From contig CALGAM010000162.1 of the NCBI GenBank assembly GCA_937951935.1, forward strand, positions 1-29,823: 29,823 bases of DNA. Direction: 5' to 3'. Under the pieces are notes generated by a model that saw nothing but the letters and a program-made list of their open reading frames with translations, did no database searches and had not been told where the DNA came from. This stretch comes from an uncultured Micromonospora sp. GTDB taxonomy: Bacteria; Actinomycetota; Actinomycetes; Mycobacteriales; Micromonosporaceae. How positions within the stretch are numbered: position 1 is the first letter of the stretch; each line of letters opens with the position of its first letter. A program made the position numbers and the translations under genes. This document shows, piece by piece, positions 7,047 to 15,001 of this stretch.

Positions 7047-7097
7047 GCGCCGGAGATCCTCCGGCGCCGAGTGGTTGGCACCCGAGCGGCTCGGGTT
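7047..7097 (+). promoter_or_regulatory. Two consecutive 5'-leader hairpins before the subtilase ribosome site
   Basis: The first hairpin has perfect 9-bp arms GCGCCGGAG (7047-7055) and CTCCGGCGC (7059-7067) with an ATC loop. The second has 7-bp arms ACCCGAG (7080-7086) and CTCGGGT (7090-7096) with a CGG loop, extendable by GGC/GCC with one bulge. GGGAGG and the ATG follow within about 20 nt. They could control mRNA stability or translation. Confidence 0.5.
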
Positions 7098-7117
7098 GCC
7101 GGGAAGTGGGAGGTAGC

Positions 7118-10100
7118 ATGTCGCATCGACCAGGCCGCGACAGATCCGGGCGATCCAGACTCTGGTCGGTGGTCGCCGTCGGAGCCGCCGTGATCCTCGG
7201 CATCACCACACAACCCGCGATCGCCACCGCCGCCACCCCCAAGGCGTCGGTCAGTCGCGAACTCCTCACCGAACTGTCCACCAAGGGCACCACCACCTTC
7301 ACCGTCTACCTACGGGAACGTGCCGAGCTCAGCGGCGCGGCCCGGCTGCGTGACCGCACCGCCCGGGTCACCGAGGTCTACCGACAGCTCACCACCACCG
7401 CCGAGCGCAGCCAGCGCGACCTGCGGGCCGACCTGGACAAGCGCGGAGCGAGGTACAAGGCGTTCTGGATCGCCAACGTGCTGCAGGTCGAGGGCGACCG
7501 CGCGCTGGTCGACGCCATCGCGGCCCGCGACGACGTGGCGAGCATCGAGCCGACCCGCACGTACAAGCTGGTCGAGCCCGTCGAGATGCGCCGCGACACC
7601 CGAAGCGCCACCCAGGCGGTCGAGTGGAACCTCACCAACATCGAGGCCCCCCGGGTCTGGTCCGAGTTCGGCACCCGGGGTGAGGGCATCGTGGTCGCCA
7701 ACATCGACAGTGGCGTCCAGTTCGACCACCCGGCGCTGGTCAACTCCTACCGGGGCAACAACGGTGGGACCTTCGACCACAACTACAACTGGTTCGATCC
7801 GGCCGGGGTCTGCGCCAACCCGGAACCGTGCGACAACAACGGCCACGGTACGCACACCATGGGGACGATGGTGGGCGACGACGGCGCGGGCAACCAGATC
7901 GGGGTCGCCCCCGGCGCCCGCTGGATCGCCGCCAAGGGATGTGAGGCGAGGACCTGTTCGGACGCCTCACTGCTCGCGGCCGGCCAGTGGGTGATGGCCC
8001 CCACCGACCTCAACGGCCAGAACCCCCGCCCGGACCTGCACGCCGACGTGGTCAACAACTCCTGGGGCGGCGGCCGCGGCGACGACTGGTACGAGCAGAC
8101 GATCCGGGCCTGGCGGGCCGCCGGCATCTTCCCGACGTTCTCCGCCGGCAACGACGGCCCCGGCTGCAACACCACGGAGAACCCGGGCGACTACCCGGAC
8201 GCGTACGGGGTCGGCTCGTACGACATCAACAACGTCATCTCCTCGTTCTCCGGTCGCGGCACGTCCAGCATCGACGGCTCGATCAAGCCGAACATCTCCG
8301 CACCGGGCAGCAACGTCCGGTCGAGCCTGCCGACCAACCAGTACGGAACCGGCAGCGGCACCTCGATGGCGGCACCGCACGTCTCCGGCACGGTCGCCCT
8401 GGTCTGGTCGGCGGCGCCGGTCCTGAAGGGCAACGTCGACGCCACCGAGCAGCTTCTCGACGACACGGCGACCGACGTCGACGACCTCTCCTGCGGGGGC
8501 ACCGTCGACTTCAACAACACCTTCGGCGAGGGGCGCCTCAACGCCTACCAGGCGGTCAGCGCCGCCCCGCGCGGTGAGGGCGGCGCGGTCAGCGGCGTCG
8601 TCACCGACGCCAGCACCGGCGACCCGATCGCCGGCGCGCAGATCACCGTCGGCACCCTCAGCACCGTGACCGGGCCGAACGGCCGCTACTCGCTGCTGGT
8701 ACCGGTCGGGGAGCACACGGTCACCGCCAGCGCGTACGGCTACGCCACCGGCACCGCGACGGTGACCGTGACCGACGGCGGCGCCGTGACCCAGAACTTC
8801 GCCCTCACCCCGGCGCCGATGGTCACCGTCGCCGGCAAGGTGACCGACGGCTCCGGCCACGGCTGGCCGTTGTACGCGAAGATCACCGTGGCCGGGCGGC
8901 CCGGTGGCCCGGTCTTCACCAACCCGACCACCGGGGCGTACTCGTTCACGGTTCCGGGCAACACCAGCTACCGGCTTGAGGTCACGGCCGTCTACCCCGG
9001 CTACCAGACGGCCAGCACCGAGGTGGAGGTTCGTGCCTCCCGCAAGACGGTGGACTTCGCCCTGCCGGTGGCGCCGGCGTGCACCGCGGCCGGATACACC
9101 GCGGGGACCGGTGACCCGGTGCTCTCCGAGACCTTCGACGCCACCACGGCGCCGGAGGGCTGGTCGGTGGTCAACCGCACCGACTCGGGCGGCTGGGTCT
9201 TCGACGACCCGCGGTCCCGGGGCAACCTGACCGGCGGCAGCGGCAACTTCGCGATCATCGACAGCGACGCGCTGGGCAGCGGCAACACCCAGGACACCGA
9301 CCTGATCACGCCGACCCTCGACCTCTCCGAGGTCGACGCCCCGCTGCTGCGCTTCAACAGTGACTGGCGGGCGGTCGGGGTCAGCGACACCGCGGACATC
9401 GACGTCTCGACCGACGACGGCGCCACCTGGACCAACATCTGGCACCAGACCTCCAGCCGGCGCGGGCCCCGCGTCGAGGAGGTCCCGCTGGACGGGGTGG
9501 GCGGCCACGCCAACGTCAAGATCCGGTTCCGCTTCCGGGGCACCTTCGCCTGGTGGTGGGAGGTCGACAACGTCGAGGTGGTCAACCGGCTCTGCACGCC
9601 GAAGCCGGGCGGCCTGGTCGCCGGCTTCACCACCGACGCCAACACCGGCAACCCGCTGAACAACGTGACCGTGGTCAGCGACGGTGTCCCCACCGAGCGC
9701 GCGGTCTCGGTGGCGACCCCGGACGACCCCGCGATCCCGGACGGCTTCTACTGGCTCTACTCCAGCCTCACCGGGGAGCAGTCGTTCACCGCCAGCCTGT
9801 CGCCGTACCGGGCGCAGACCAAGACCGTGACCGTGGTCGCCGACGGCACCACGAGGGCGAACTTCGCGCTCCGGGCGCCCCGGCTGAGCATCACCCCGAC
9901 CACCATCGAGATGCACCAGCCGTACGGCAGCACCCGCACGGTCAAGGTGACGGTGACCAACACCGGCAACGCGCCGGCCACCGTGGAGTTCCTGGAGCGG
10001 CAGGGGCAGTTCGACCTGCTGTCGACCAGGGGCGCCGAGCTGGTCGAGCAGCCGGTGAAGGGGCTGAGCAAGGCCGCCACCGGCGTCGCGTACGGCGGCG

Positions 10101-11515
10101 GGGTCACCTCGGCCGGGGCGGCGCCGGCGGTCGCCGACGCCTGGGCCCGGATCGCGAACACCCCGGCGGCGGTCTTCGACAACTCGGCGGTGACGGTCGG
10201 CGGAAGGGTCTACTCGATCGGTGGCGGCAGCGGCACCGGTAACGAGCGCAAGACCTGGGTGTACGACCCGGCGATCAACACCTGGACCACCCTGCCCGAC
10301 ATGCCCACCGCCCGGTCGAAGCCGGCACTGGGCGCGGTGGACGGCAAGATCTACGCGATCGGTGGTTGGGGGGCCGGGTCGACACCGCCGGCCACGGTCG
10401 ACGTCTTCGACACGGTGAGCAACACCTGGAGCACCCTGGCCGGTGTGACCAACCCGGTGCCCCGGGCGGCGGCCGCGTCGGCGGTGGCGGGCGGCAAGAT
10501 CTACGTCGTGGGTGGCTGCGCCGACAGCGCGTGCAGCACGGACACCAACGACGTGGTCGTCTTCGACCCGAAGACCGGCCAGTTCAGCCGGGCGGCCAAC
10601 TACCCGCTGGGCGTCTCCTGGCTGGCCTGCGGCGGCATCGGCGGCAAGGTCTACTGCGCCGGTGGCGTCGGCTCGACCGAGTTCAAGAACGCCTACGTCT
10701 ACGACCCGGCCGACGACACCTGGTCGCCGCTGCCGGACATGCCGATCGACCTGTGGGGCGCCCAGTACGCCGCGGCCGGCAACAAGCTGGTGCTGGCCGG
10801 TGGGGCGACCGCGAACTCGACGACGCTGACCAACCGCACGATCGCCTACGACCCGTCGGCCGGTGCCTGGATCAACCTGCCGAACGCGCAGTTCGCCCGG
10901 TACCGGGGTGCCGGTGTCTGCGGCGCGTACAAGGTCGGCGGCTCGCCGAGTTCGTTCGTCGGCTCCGCCGAGAGCGAGTATCTCGGCGGGCTGGAGGACT
11001 GCGAGGAGTCGGGAGACGCCTCCTGGCTGAGCGCCTCGCCGGAGAGCTTCACGCTCGCCGCCGGGGCGTCGAAGGTGGTCACGCTGACCCTGAGCGCGAC
11101 CGCCGCCGCCGGGGTCGCCCAGCCCGGCACCTACACCGCCGACGTGGCGCTGGTCTCCAACAGTCCGTACCCGGTCCAGTCGCTGGAGGTGGAGATGAAC
11201 GTCTCCCCGCCGGGGAACTGGGGCAAGATCCAGGGTACGGTCATCGGCCGGACCTGCGGCGGTGACGAGGTTCCGGTGCGGGCGACGGTACGGGTGAACC
11301 TGGTCAGTGACGCGACCACCGGCTACACCCTGACCGCGGACGGCCAGGGCCGCTACGCCTGGTGGCTGCCGAAGGGCCGGTACGACGTGATCGTGGCCAA
11401 GGACGGCTGGGTGCCGCAGGTCAAGCGGCAACAGATCCAGGCCGGCCTGGTCAGCACGCTCGACTTCGTCCTCGAACCGGTGGCGCCGTGTCCGGCCCGC
11501 CTCGGCGGGATCTGA
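7118..11515 (+). CDS. Secreted S8 subtilisin-like protease with Kelch and carboxypeptidase-regulatory-like domains
   Basis: 1465 residues. The start is ATG 7118, preceded by GGGAGG. Residues 1-41 form a signal peptide (twin basic N-region, hydrophobic core, cleavage near IATAATPKA). An inhibitor-I9-like propeptide follows (about 45-145). The S8 catalytic domain has D197 (NIDSGVQFDHP), H243 (NGHGTHTMGT), oxyanion N345 (SAGNDGPG) and S416 (GTSMAAPHVSG). Next come carboxypeptidase regulatory-like beta-sandwiches at about 487-560 and 567-650, and a MAM or cleaved-adhesin-like jelly roll at about 660-825. A third sandwich begins near 830, then an Ig-like segment, a Kelch propeller of about six blades (1009-1280), another Ig-like segment and a last sandwich (1369-1465). 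There is no LPXTG or C-terminal TM, so it should be released. It is divergent from the orphan regulator, and a strong hairpin follows the stop. Confidence 0.93.
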   Translation: MSHRPGRDRSGRSRLWSVVAVGAAVILGITTQPAIATAATPKASVSRELLTELSTKGTTTFTVYLRERAELSGAARLRDRTARVTEVYRQLTTTAERSQRDLRADLDKRGARYKAFWIANVLQVEGDRALVDAIAARDDVASIEPTRTYKLVEPVEMRRDTRSATQAVEWNLTNIEAPRVWSEFGTRGEGIVVANIDSGVQFDHPALVNSYRGNNGGTFDHNYNWFDPAGVCANPEPCDNNGHGTHTMGTMVGDDGAGNQIGVAPGARWIAAKGCEARTCSDASLLAAGQWVMAPTDLNGQNPRPDLHADVVNNSWGGGRGDDWYEQTIRAWRAAGIFPTFSAGNDGPGCNTTENPGDYPDAYGVGSYDINNVISSFSGRGTSSIDGSIKPNISAPGSNVRSSLPTNQYGTGSGTSMAAPHVSGTVALVWSAAPVLKGNVDATEQLLDDTATDVDDLSCGGTVDFNNTFGEGRLNAYQAVSAAPRGEGGAVSGVVTDASTGDPIAGAQITVGTLSTVTGPNGRYSLLVPVGEHTVTASAYGYATGTATVTVTDGGAVTQNFALTPAPMVTVAGKVTDGSGHGWPLYAKITVAGRPGGPVFTNPTTGAYSFTVPGNTSYRLEVTAVYPGYQTASTEVEVRASRKTVDFALPVAPACTAAGYTAGTGDPVLSETFDATTAPEGWSVVNRTDSGGWVFDDPRSRGNLTGGSGNFAIIDSDALGSGNTQDTDLITPTLDLSEVDAPLLRFNSDWRAVGVSDTADIDVSTDDGATWTNIWHQTSSRRGPRVEEVPLDGVGGHANVKIRFRFRGTFAWWWEVDNVEVVNRLCTPKPGGLVAGFTTDANTGNPLNNVTVVSDGVPTERAVSVATPDDPAIPDGFYWLYSSLTGEQSFTASLSPYRAQTKTVTVVADGTTRANFALRAPRLSITPTTIEMHQPYGSTRTVKVTVTNTGNAPATVEFLERQGQFDLLSTRGAELVEQPVKGLSKAATGVAYGGGVTSAGAAPAVADAWARIANTPAAVFDNSAVTVGGRVYSIGGGSGTGNERKTWVYDPAINTWTTLPDMPTARSKPALGAVDGKIYAIGGWGAGSTPPATVDVFDTVSNTWSTLAGVTNPVPRAAAASAVAGGKIYVVGGCADSACSTDTNDVVVFDPKTGQFSRAANYPLGVSWLACGGIGGKVYCAGGVGSTEFKNAYVYDPADDTWSPLPDMPIDLWGAQYAAAGNKLVLAGGATANSTTLTNRTIAYDPSAGAWINLPNAQFARYRGAGVCGAYKVGGSPSSFVGSAESEYLGGLEDCEESGDASWLSASPESFTLAAGASKVVTLTLSATAAAGVAQPGTYTADVALVSNSPYPVQSLEVEMNVSPPGNWGKIQGTVIGRTCGGDEVPVRATVRVNLVSDATTGYTLTADGQGRYAWWLPKGRYDVIVAKDGWVPQVKRQQIQAGLVSTLDFVLEPVAPCPARLGGI

Positions 11516-11525
11516 CCGGCGGCCG

Positions 11526-11552
11526 TGACCGGTCGGATCCCTGACCGGTCGG
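11526..11552. repeat. Tandem TGACCGGTCGG direct repeat
   Basis: TGACCGGTCGG occurs at 11526-11536 and 11542-11552 (period 16). Each copy contains the palindrome GACCGGTC. It lies between the subtilase stop and its terminator. Confidence 0.5.
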
Positions 11553-11564
11553 GATCGCGAACCG

Positions 11565-11601
11565 CGGTGCCCGCCGTTCCCACCCGGGACGGCGGGCACC
11601 G
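11565..11601. terminator. Strong stem-loop after the subtilase gene
   Basis: CGGTGCCCGCCG (11565-11576) pairs with CGGCGGGCACCG (11590-11601). The inner TCCC/GGGA pairs continue the stem past a one-T bulge to an ACCC loop, giving about 16 bp. It is placed between convergent genes and could act in both directions. There is no clear T-tract. Confidence 0.6.
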
Positions 11602-11690
11602 TCGTCGCCGGCCGGGCCCCGGTGCCCGCCACCGGCGGGCGTCGGCCGCACGTCGGCCCACCGACGGCGGCCGCCGGCTCGTCCCGCCGG

Positions 11691-12365
11691 CTATCGCCTC
11701 CGGCTGCCCAGTGGGCAGGCGACGGCCAGCAGGGCGTGGGCGGCCAGCACCACGAGGTAGCCGCTGTGCGTGTTCAGCATGGTCGTGCCGTTGACCGGTG
11801 AGGCGATCATCGCGCCGCCGCCGCAGAGCCCCACGAGGAGGAACACCAGGACGGTCCACCACGGCGTCCGGGTACGGTACGCCGGCACCACCGCCACCAC
11901 CAGCACGGTCGCCGCCACAGCCAGCCAGGCCGTCGCCGCGAGCAGCGGCGCGAGGCCACCGGAGTAGATCTGTCCCCAGGTGCTCATCCCGGTGTCGAGC
12001 TCCCGGATCCAGGGACCGAACTCGGGGTAACGGGTCGGCGTGTAGCTGAAGTCCCGGGGCGGCCTGTCCACTCCGGCGTACGGCAGCACGACGAAACCGA
12101 GGACGAACAGCACCGCCGCGACGCCGAGCACCGCGTACCGGAACACCAGTGGCCCGATCCGCACCGCCGGAACCGGCGGCGCCGCCGCGGCGCCGGGGAC
12201 CGGACCGGGGTGGTCGGCCGTCGTGCCGGCCTGCCCCGGCAGCGGGTCGATCACCGGCTGTCGCCGTCCGTCGACCGCGTGGGGCGTCCACTGTCGGCCG
12301 TCGTACCACCGGAGCGCGTGCCGGCCCGACGGATCCGGATACCAACCCGCCCCCGCCGTGCTCAC
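11691..12365 (-). CDS. DUF2510-containing membrane protein
   Basis: 224 residues from the GTG at 12365; AGGAGG lies 5 nt upstream, which favours this over the adjacent GTG at 12368. Residues 6-28 carry the DUF2510 motif (AGWYPDPSGRHALRWYDGRQWT), a short cytoplasmic module that precedes TM segments in many actinobacterial proteins. A Pro-rich linker and about four TM helices follow (FRYAVLGVAAVLFVLGFVV, PLLAATAWLAVAATVLVV, WWTVLVFLLVGLCGGG, YLVVLAAHALLAVAC). The segment between TM1 and TM2 (YTPTRYPEFGPWIRELDTG) should face outside. The specific function is unknown. It is the last gene of the minus-strand run starting with the LppU-like gene, 150 bp behind that stop. Confidence 0.82.
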   Translation of the reverse strand: MSTAGAGWYPDPSGRHALRWYDGRQWTPHAVDGRRQPVIDPLPGQAGTTADHPGPVPGAAAAPPVPAVRIGPLVFRYAVLGVAAVLFVLGFVVLPYAGVDRPPRDFSYTPTRYPEFGPWIRELDTGMSTWGQIYSGGLAPLLAATAWLAVAATVLVVAVVPAYRTRTPWWTVLVFLLVGLCGGGAMIASPVNGTTMLNTHSGYLVVLAAHALLAVACPLGSRRR

Positions 12366-12515
12366 CACACCCTCCTCACTCCTGGGGTACGAGGGGAGCA
12401 TCCCCGCCGCGGTCCGGTGCACCGCGACGGTCGGGCGCACGGACCCCGCGAAGACCGGCCGCATGCCGCGTCGTTCGGTCCGGACGTCGACGGGCATCGA
12501 GCGCCCGGCGAGGCG

Positions 12516-13244
12516 CTAGTACTGCATGACACAGTAGACGACGGTGGGGTGCGTGAACCGGTACCAGCGGTTCCACTGGTAGTCACGCGTGCACCTGTCG
12601 CCGTTGGAGGCGCCGGGCACGATGTCGATGATGTGGACGGTGCCCTTCGCCTTGCACTTCGGGGCCGCCGTGACGAAGCCTCTCTGCTTGGGGAACTTGT
12701 AGCAGTAGAAGCGGACCAGGTGGAGTTCCAGGCAGAGTTTGTAGCCGTTGACGGTGATGTACGGGGATCCGGGGTCGGAGCAGGTACCCCGGCCGTAGTC
12801 CACCGAGACCACCCGGTAGGTACCCCGGCTGCCGTTGCAGTTGCCGATCCCCAGGAAGTCCCCGTCCTCGCTGACACCGATGCACTGCCCGATCCGGGCC
12901 GGTGCCGGTGGCGGAGCCGGCTCGGTCTCCGGCGCCTCCCGCTGCGGGAGGCCCGTCCCGCCGACCGGCGGGCGCGAGGACGTGGCCGTCCCGACCGGCG
13001 TGGGATAGGTGACACCGCCGGCGCGGGTTCGCGCGCCGTCGTCCTTGCCCCTGGCGAGGAACAGCGCGACCGCGCCCAACGCGCAGACGCCGATCAGGCA
13101 CAGCGCCAGCACCACGGCGATGACACCGATGACGATGGGAGCGACACGCTTCTGCTGCTGCGCCGGCGCGGGCGGCATCGCCATGCCCGGCCCCGGCGGA
13201 ACCGGCGTGCCCGGGTTGCCAGAGGGTGGCGGAGGCAACGTCAC
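12516..13244 (-). CDS. Membrane-anchored Cys-rich extracytoplasmic protein, LppU/SCO3897-like
   Basis: 242 residues. A Pro-rich N-terminus (PPPPSGNPGTPVPPGPGMAM) precedes a basic QQQKR and one TM helix (VIGVIAVVLALCLIGVCALGA, about 38-60). A Pro/Thr-rich spacer leads to an exported domain beginning RIGQCIGVSEDGDFLGIGNC. That domain has eight cysteines (GQC, GNC, GTC, KLC, FYC, PKC, DRC, YCV), consistent with four disulfides. The pattern resembles the LppU/SCO3897 family of mycolic and streptomycete envelope proteins, but the resemblance is by eye and the role is unknown. The mRNA looks leaderless: TACACT, 6 nt, GTG 13244. Confidence 0.72.
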   Translation of the reverse strand: MTLPPPPSGNPGTPVPPGPGMAMPPAPAQQQKRVAPIVIGVIAVVLALCLIGVCALGAVALFLARGKDDGARTRAGGVTYPTPVGTATSSRPPVGGTGLPQREAPETEPAPPPAPARIGQCIGVSEDGDFLGIGNCNGSRGTYRVVSVDYGRGTCSDPGSPYITVNGYKLCLELHLVRFYCYKFPKQRGFVTAAPKCKAKGTVHIIDIVPGASNGDRCTRDYQWNRWYRFTHPTVVYCVMQY

Positions 13245-13250
13245 CCGACG

Positions 13251-13256
13251 AGTGTA
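13251..13256 (-). promoter_or_regulatory. Leaderless -10 element of the LppU-like gene
   Basis: TACACT on the minus strand is followed by CGTCGG and then GTG at 13244, a 6-nt spacer. This sets the start at 13244. No clear -35 is seen. Confidence 0.55.
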
Positions 13257-13340
13257 GATCGACCGGGTCTGGCCCGCGGACCTCGCGGGAAGCCGCGGGA
13301 GCCGCCACCACGGGTGGGCACGTCCGGCTCCCGGTGACCG

Positions 13341-14015
13341 TCACCGCGACCCGACCCGGCTCGGGGCCGGCGCCCCGCCCTGGGTCGGTTGATTGCGCAG
13401 GGACCGCAGTCCGACCGCGAACGTCCAGACCAGCATCGGGAAGACGGCGACCCGCTCCATGCCCCCGACCCCGAACCCGAGGTCGACCTGGGCGAGGAAC
13501 AGCACGGTACCCGTCACGCCGGTCAGACCCAGGACGGCGCTGACGGTGCGCAGCGACGCGAGGAGCGGCGACCGCCGCGCCAGAGCGGCGGTCACCACCC
13601 CCGCGTTGCCCAAGACGAAGATCAGCAGCGCCGCGAGGAGGTGGTTGTTCTCGTCGACGTCCGCCGGATACAGCCCGGCCAGGACGTAGCCCGCCGCACC
13701 GGCCGTCACGAGGACCTGCGCGGCCCGCGCCGCAGCACCCCGACCGAACACCCGCCAGCCGAGGAGCACACCGAGCGCGACGAGCGACCCGGTGGCGACC
13801 ATGCCGACGTTCATCGCGGTGTGCCACGGGGAGCAGACCTGGCGCGGCCGGCTGGTGTCCCAGACACCGCAGGTCACGTTGCCCAGGTCGCTGATGTTGT
13901 GGACGGCCCAGCTGTACGACGGCTCGCTCCACGCGAGGCCGACGATCACGTTGGCCGCCAGGAACACGGGTGCGGCGAGCAGCAGGCCGTAGGCACTCAC
14001 ACGGGTGGTTCGCAC
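13341..14015 (-). CDS. DUF998 polytopic membrane protein
   Basis: About 224 residues from the GTG at 14015 (V-R-T-T-R-V-S-A-Y-G-L-L). The DUF998 pattern is clear: an opening TM helix (LLLAAPVFLAANVIVGLAW), then SYSWAVHNISDLGN, a Cys-containing loop with two cysteines (VTCGVWD, RQVCSPWHTAMN), and further helices (VATGSLVALGVLLGW, VLVTAGAAGYVLAGLYPAD, LLAALLIFVLGNAGVVTAAL, VSAVLGLTGVTGTVLFLA, VFPMLVWTFAVGL), about six to seven TM in total. The conserved His in AVHN and the HTAMN motif are typical. The function of the family is unknown. The start is uncertain: ATG 14087 and GTG 14003 are also in frame, and none has a strong ribosome site. The gap to the TetR stop upstream is 183 bp and contains a 22-bp inverted repeat. 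Confidence 0.82.
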   Translation of the reverse strand: MRTTRVSAYGLLLAAPVFLAANVIVGLAWSEPSYSWAVHNISDLGNVTCGVWDTSRPRQVCSPWHTAMNVGMVATGSLVALGVLLGWRVFGRGAAARAAQVLVTAGAAGYVLAGLYPADVDENNHLLAALLIFVLGNAGVVTAALARRSPLLASLRTVSAVLGLTGVTGTVLFLAQVDLGFGVGGMERVAVFPMLVWTFAVGLRSLRNQPTQGGAPAPSRVGSR

Positions 14016-14070
14016 CCGCCCATCCCACCGCCCGACACCGCCGGGCGCACTACGACCAGGCACCCGATCC

Positions 14071-14092
14071 CGGGTATGGCCAGCCATACCCG
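14071..14092. repeat. Perfect 9-bp inverted repeat between tetR and the DUF998 gene
   Basis: CGGGTATGG (14071-14079) and CCATACCCG (14084-14092) flank CCAG. It is 56 bp upstream of the DUF998 GTG and 107 bp past the TetR stop. It can be a TetR-side terminator or an operator of the DUF998 promoter. Confidence 0.5.
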
Positions 14093-14198
14093 CGCCGCGT
14101 GGCGGCGGGACGGAGGGCACCCACCACCGGCACGCCGGCACCGGACGTCGGTGTGTCCTGCCCGCCGCCGGGATCGGCCCGCCCCGGAACGGGGAACG

Positions 14199-14834
14199 TC
14201 AGGGTCGGCGGGCGGCGACACGGTGGAACGCCGCCTGTACCGCCCGCCGGGTCACCGGGTTGAGGTTGTCGACGACGTCGACGAGCACGGCGAGCTGTTC
14301 GAGGGCCGCGAACGCCTGCGCGGCGCCGTCGCCGTCCACCCCCTCGTACAGTTCCAGCCCGACGAAGGCGGCGGCGAGGGCCCGGGCCAGACCACCGATG
14401 TCGGCGATCTCCCCGAACGGCGAGCCGGCCAGCACCCGTCGCAGCACCGACTCGATCTCGTCGGTCCACAGCCGCAGGGCGGCGGCGGTCGACGGGGCGA
14501 GCCGCCCGTCCTGCTGGGCCCCGGCGAGGAGCTGGGCGAGAACGGACAGATGGCCGAGCTCCCGCTCCCGCTCGTGCAGGTCCCGACCGAGGTCGAGCAG
14601 TTCGCGTAGCGTCCGGACCTGCGCGAACCGGGGTGCGTAGTGCCGTACCCGGGCGGCGGTGCTGGTCGTGCAGGCCACGGCGAGCAGCTCGTCGACGCTG
14701 CCGAAGTGATAGAAGATCAGGGCCTGGTTCACCCCGGCGGCCGCGGCGATGGTCCGGGCGGAGACCCCGGCGATGCCGTGTTGACGGAGGGCCGCCAGCG
14801 CGCCGTCGACGAGCCGCTGTTTGGTGTCCGACAT
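14199..14834 (-). CDS. TetR/AcrR-family transcriptional regulator
   Basis: 211 residues, full length for the family. The N-terminal HTH is MSDTKQRLVDGALAAL then VSARTIAAAAGVNQALIFYHF (residues 24-44), the classic TetR helix-turn-helix ending in the F/Y-HF motif. The C-terminal ligand and dimer domain has no recognisable effector motif. The ATG at 14834 has GGAGAGG just upstream. It follows the SRPBCC-like membrane gene by 167 bp on the same strand. Two TTGAGCG-type palindromes in front of that gene are the likely operators, so the pair would be autoregulated. The ligand is probably sensed together with the membrane protein's job, but neither is known. Confidence 0.9.
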   Translation of the reverse strand: MSDTKQRLVDGALAALRQHGIAGVSARTIAAAAGVNQALIFYHFGSVDELLAVACTTSTAARVRHYAPRFAQVRTLRELLDLGRDLHERERELGHLSVLAQLLAGAQQDGRLAPSTAAALRLWTDEIESVLRRVLAGSPFGEIADIGGLARALAAAFVGLELYEGVDGDGAAQAFAALEQLAVLVDVVDNLNPVTRRAVQAAFHRVAARRP

Positions 14835-15001
14835 TCCTCTCCTCGCCGCCTGGCCGACCGGGGTCGACGGGCCCGGCGCCGCCGTTGCCGCCGCGGCGAT
14901 CCACCGGGTGCGGCCCGCCGACCGGGTGTGACGGTGCGATCATCGCATCGGCGACAGGCCGGGCCGGCCGGGCCACTCCCGGCAGCCCGCGCGGGCGGGG
15001 G

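Noticed and set aside
7967..11632. Very long open frame antisense to the subtilase gene (about 1220 codons)
   Set aside because: It mirrors the subtilase codons: GC-rich third positions leave the antisense frame free of stops. It is Arg/Gly/Val-rich with no domain, and the sense frame has a catalytic triad.
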